From positions 238,566 to 302,565 of the forward strand of contig NW_025776233.1 of NCBI RefSeq assembly GCF_021130785.1: a DNA stretch of 64,000 nt, read 5' to 3'. The notes below the pieces were generated by a model that was not told the origin of the DNA, did not search any database, and was given only the letters and a program-made list of their open reading frames with translations. The translations under genes and the position numbers were made by a program. Origin of the DNA: Homalodisca vitripennis. Its lineage: Eukaryota > Arthropoda > Insecta > Hemiptera > Cicadellidae. Shown here piece after piece: positions 59,580 to 64,000 of this stretch. Each line of letters starts with the position of its first letter. The stretch's first letter is position 1.

Positions 59580-62230
59580 ATTAAAAAGGAATACATGAAT
59601 ACAGTGTCCTGTTTAAAAACAGAAAACTTAATGCGAAGCCATGTGTAACTGCTAGTGCCTTAATCAAATTTGTTTTGTAGTTGATTAAAATTTCTATCTA
59701 AAACTTAACTTAAGATGGCGACAAGATAATAGAACGTTAAAATACAATACATTAAGTGTTAAATTTAAAATATTAAAATTTCACTGCTGAAAATTCCCTC
59801 CTTTATCTATGATTCAATAAAAGTTAAATCTTGTTTATTATTTTTAATTAAGTATGATCCATTCCTGTTTATAGTTACATCGTTACAGTAAGGTAACTTC
59901 AAAAGTTATAACCATCAAAGGGTTCGATTGTGTATATTTTGTGGTGTGTAAACGAGGAAACGTTTGCTACTGATAGTTAAGGATAAGTCATTGATAAGGT
60001 AGAACTTTTCTTAAAGGCTCCCGTACTTGAATGCATATCAGGTTCCAAGATTATTTAACTGTTCCAGGATAAGGCTGGAAGAAAATAGCGTCTCTATATG
60101 TCTCTATGTGATCAATAATAAACTGGGGCATATCTCATAATTTTTCTAGCATTTTACTTAACAGACAAACTAATGTTATTTCGTAATAATAATTTATTCA
60201 GTATGTTGTGAATGAAATATTTAGAATTAAAAGACATTACATTTGAAGAAATGTACTCACGAAAAATAAAACCCTGGATTGTTCAATTACATACTTTTGT
60301 CAATACTACAAATCTAACATACAGACATTTTTTGTGATTTATTGTTTTTTTTTATTATCAGGAAAGCAGGTCAAAATCCCAAACCAAAGTAAAAAACCCT
60401 CGTTGCTCTCTTAGAGGTAAAATAAACCAATCTAATCAACCTCCATTTCTACAATGGAAAGGTAGCCAATAATTCTCTTCATCCACTTCTTCTATTGTAT
60501 CTCTCAATGGCAATGTTTCTTTTTATTTCATTAATGAGAAGTGGAATTGAATTGAAATTGTAATAAAATTAATAATTTATGATGTTACTGCATAAACATG
60601 ATGAGGAGTAGGTGGTTTTGTAATCTTTAGACTAGTATTTTTTTTGTATAATAGTTTTCTGAGATGTTTTAAAGAATTCCCGCTTTTGAAGATTCTGCAT
60701 TTTTGATTTTTATAGAATTGAAGTATTTTAGCCTGTACTCTGTTCTCCCAGGCAATGCATTTCCCAGGCCTATATCTGTTGTTGATCTCTGGTTGATCGT
60801 TTGTGTGGTGAGGTATGATGGACAACTGAGACACAATTTCTGTATCGCAATATCTTTAGAACACATCTATTAGTGACAATAGTGGACTTCTTATTAAATT
60901 TTACTTTACTAACAGTTACTCGCGGCTTCACACGTAAGGTATTTTCCATCAGTTACTGCAAATATGTACAACGGCAAATGAATCAATTTTGAAAGTCTTA
61001 GGTGCACATTTTATAAAATTCTTGCACGTAAAATTAATTTTATAGAAATGTTTGAGTTATATAACCAGAACACACAGATATTCAAACAAAACATACAAAC
61101 GCCAACCACGTATTCATAGCTGTTATGTCAGCAAATGAACTTATGCTCCACGTTTAAATATATTTCTAAATATTCTGTAATCAAAGGAAAAGTAGACTCC
61201 AAGAAAAATCAAGTTGTGGGTCAATACAAATCGGCTCTCATCTCTTACGGAGTTTGCAAGGAAAATAATAATAAATGTATCGATTAATTAAAAGATTTCG
61301 AATTTAATCAATATGTATAGATAGATCTTCCGCTCAGCCGGAAGAAGTAGGTAGATTTTGTGAAAACATAAATATTAATAACTAGCCATTATTTGCGTCT
61401 TCACCCGCAGTGTTTAACATAAAAGTCATTAACCTACTATTTTAGAGCACTTATTATGTAATATGATGGTTATAATATTTCTAAAGCTTAAGTAGGCATC
61501 CTATCAGGCACACAGTATTTTATTTTCCATTGTTTATAGCTTGTCCCGATGCTATAGTAGAATATACCATGTTGCGGTGATAAATATAGTAAATGAAAAA
61601 ACTTAGGACTGAGAAACCAACTTCGGTCATAATATTCTAATTCAGCAAAACAAACAAACAAAGTCACTTTCGCTTTTTTTACTACTATTAAAATTTATTT
61701 CATATAGGTAGTACATGTAGTAAGTATCTCGCTTGAGGAACAAAACAAGTTTTGATAACCAAACCTTTTTTGAAATGTTATTACCATTCCAGAACAGTTG
61801 TTACTTTTCTCTTTAACATTATTTCCTATAAAACATCTAACGATTATTATTCTAGCGTAATATATTTGCTAGCTAAGAACAGATTTGCGTTGCTTTAAGG
61901 GAACCATTGCTGAAATAAGACCCACATGTACAGTAGCCAGAACAGCTTCATACGTGACCCGACTGTACCATCACTGACAATGACTTTACTGCTCTACGGG
62001 GAGACAGACCTCGTGACGCAGTAGTCTACTTGGCATGAAAAATATTTCTTGAAACTTCAGCTTTAATTTATATAAGTAAGTAATAATTCTGTTTTTAATT
62101 CACAAAACGTAACACTCGATTTTTCTAAATGAAGAGAATTAATGCTACGGCAAATGTTGATTAATGTTTATATGAGATTAATAATTATATTATATGGATA
62201 CTAAATATATTGCATCTGCTTTAAATGAAA
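59580..62230. other. Stretch without a supported gene
   Basis: AT-rich. Contains a CGCGGCT-type repeat fragment near 60900-61060 (ACTCGCGGCTTCACACG) and a possible relative near 61395. Reverse frames at 60577-60866 (reading PHHTNDQPEINNRY and, in another frame, GLGNALPGRTEYRLKYFNS) overlap and may be a decayed mobile-element reading frame, but I cannot name the family. Confidence 0.35.
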
Positions 62231-62239
62231 CACGTTTTC

Positions 62240-62407
62240 TATATAAAAAGCAAGGTATCAGAACATCACATATAAGTTTCTTAACTGTCTTAGACGAGGT
62301 TACATGCAAATTTTCAAGTATAAGGCTCATTTCATTATTGAGATTGCCTGATGACAACTAGATTAACGGAAGTCGTACAGAAAAGAAAGGCTTACGTCCG
62401 TCGGCAG
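62240..62407 (+). promoter_or_regulatory. Candidate TATA promoter and first exon
   Basis: TATATAAAA at 62240-62248 is followed by an initiator-like CATCACA with a likely start near 62268, then about 140 bases to a consensus donor GGCAG|GTAAGAGG (GT at 62408). The ATGs in the exon lead to quick stops, so it would be a non-coding leader. The arrangement matches the lead gene. Downstream exons would lie beyond or were not recognised. Confidence 0.35.
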
Positions 62408-62409
62408 GT

Positions 62410-64000
62410 AAGAGGGAAAATGAGTCAGTTAGGTAAATGCTTCAATCTTGCATATTCAAGTTACATGTTTGTAAATGCACCGTTATAGATCTAATTTTCT
62501 GCTATGCTCAAATAAAGTTTCAACTAAAGTTTAACGTCTAACCGATTGAAAGTATAATTTGCTGATATTTCTTGATATATTTGCTACTTGATAAATTAAA
62601 ATTTATGTTCATTGAATTGAGCTAAGATTTGAGTTAAGATAAGAAGGTCTTTTAAAATATTTTGAGGTAGTACAGCAGGGTACTACTACAGAAGAGTTCG
62701 CTGATTTCAAATATTAACATTGAACTTCCACTTTATTAGATTTATACTTTTATTTTATTTGTATCACGTGTCTGTGACTTTCTCGTGGTCATTATGATTG
62801 TCCATAAGGGAATGTAAATATGTTTGCTAACGCTCAGCCAAATCCTAGAATCAGCCAAAATCATAGAAATGATTGACGCATATTTAGAAATTAAGTTTTA
62901 TGGGAAATTTAAAGTCTATAGGTTAGTTGATATAACGTGCGGACAGACCATCAGATAGAAGGGGGAGATAAAAATGCAGTATTTCCAGATTCAAAAGTTT
63001 CCGCTGACACTCATATTATATTCAAAGTACAGGTTATATTAATTTCACAATTAATTTTATGCACTGTTCCAGTTATTGACACATCTTTTTAAATAATTGG
63101 ATACATATATAACTGACATGATATGCTAAAAAAAAGATTTTATTGGTGGCGAAATATACATAAAGTACTGCGTACTCCAACTGTGAAACCAATAAACGTT
63201 GAATAAAACTTTTAAATATTCAAATGGCAATTATTATTTCAATTTCTAGTGAAAGTGTAATCAAAGAATGGTCGCCTTTGACTCGTGCACTTTCCAATGT
63301 AAATATTTTAAAACACGTAATTTGAAAAACTGAAGCAGTAAACTTGTAGGTGGATGGAATTCTAATATTTAATTTTAATAGGATATTCCTTATCAAACAT
63401 TATGGCTACTAAAATAATCTGTATGATAATAAATTTCTGGACAGAAACAAAACTTTTCAAACAATTGTAGAATTGGAATAATACATTTTCGAATGAATGT
63501 TTCTTATATTTTATTTAGTGGATGTATTTATTTCTCAAAATATATATTCTTAGCAGCTAAATGACTTTATTCAATTTAAATAAAATGCTAGAAGTAACAC
63601 CTATTATATGCAATTACAAGTATTAGATATAAAATACAATTACACATTGGATATAATCATTGTAATAGCATGTAGAGAAGACATTGTATATTGATGAACT
63701 TATATTGTCTACTGGTTCATGATATTTCCATACACAAATTCAAATATAAAGGAAGATTATCAAGTGGTTTTACGCCCCAATAGTAGCTTATCATATTGGA
63801 AATCTTGTCCCAATCTTGTATTATAGACAAGTGGTTATACATGTTACGTACAGACCACGTACTGTATGGACTATATGTTTAGAAAAACATCGAAAATAAA
63901 TGTTCTATTGTAAAGAACCAATTTTCAATTTTCTCAAATTTATTATTATGTAAGAGGAGTAAAACGTAACTACATTTCTTGTTTCTTAAAAATGTAAATC
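62410..64000. other. AT-rich end of the window with an R1 repeat
   Basis: An R1 copy occupies about 62765-63030 (CCATAAGG, TGTTTGCTAACGCTCAGCC, GACGCATATTTAGAAATTAA, TTTCCGCTGACACTCA). Otherwise no gene or exon with splice support is seen; this could be the first intron of the gene beginning at 62240. Confidence 0.35.

Overview
This window is AT-rich animal nuclear DNA, almost certainly from an insect. It has long introns with GT/AG splice sites, TATA-type promoters, many (CA)n, (TC)n and (TA)n tracts, and degraded non-LTR retrotransposons, a mariner fragment, SINEs and a MITE. A 5S-rRNA-derived SINE and several of the short dispersed repeats look to me like those of plant-sucking Hemiptera, but that is inference. 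No bacterial-type gene, operon, rRNA gene or CRISPR array is present.

Genes. The best gene is on the + strand at about 1184-5848. It has a TATA box, a short non-coding first exon, an exon encoding a short signal-peptide-like start, and a terminal exon in the same phase with a CxxC motif, followed by AATAAA. The product is about 105 residues and matches no family I recognise. Other exon-like pieces on the same strand follow strong splice acceptors and end in stop codons 50-80 codons later (10168-10355, 24006-24154, 27346-27582, 41690-41837, 44903-45121, 47053-47201). Further TATA-plus-donor first exons lie at 10634 and 62240. Together they suggest a tandem cluster of small, fast-diverging, probably secreted proteins, some of them already broken.

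Layout. 1-12 kb: the lead gene, isolated exon candidates and old repeats. 12.4-20.9 kb: segment D1a, interrupted by two degenerate Jockey/CR1-like LINEs. 21.3-29.1 kb: segment D2a. 29.1-33.4 kb: segment Xa, flanked by inverted copies of the D2 tail. 34.7 kb: a tRNA-derived SINE. 35.4-36.6 kb: the 3' end of a third LINE. 36.9-38 kb: a possible LTR. 38.8-46.7 kb: D2b, a second copy of D2. 47.1-49.8 kb: Xb, inverted relative to Xa. 52.8-57.05 kb: D1b, the D1 copy without LINEs. 57.29-59.58 kb: a satellite of nine monomers of about 254 bp. 59.6-64 kb: mostly unassigned, with a candidate promoter and first exon at 62.24 kb.

Interpretation. D1 and D2 look like parts of one larger unit that was repeated and rearranged. 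The satellite directly after D1b is a tandem amplification of an exon-like piece of D2, in the place where a third D2 copy would be expected. Comparing copies gives internal empty sites for a LINE and a MITE, shows nonsense mutations in the D2b copy of a terminal exon, and reveals one covarying base pair in a long hairpin inside D2. All alignments were made by eye; identities and boundaries are approximate.
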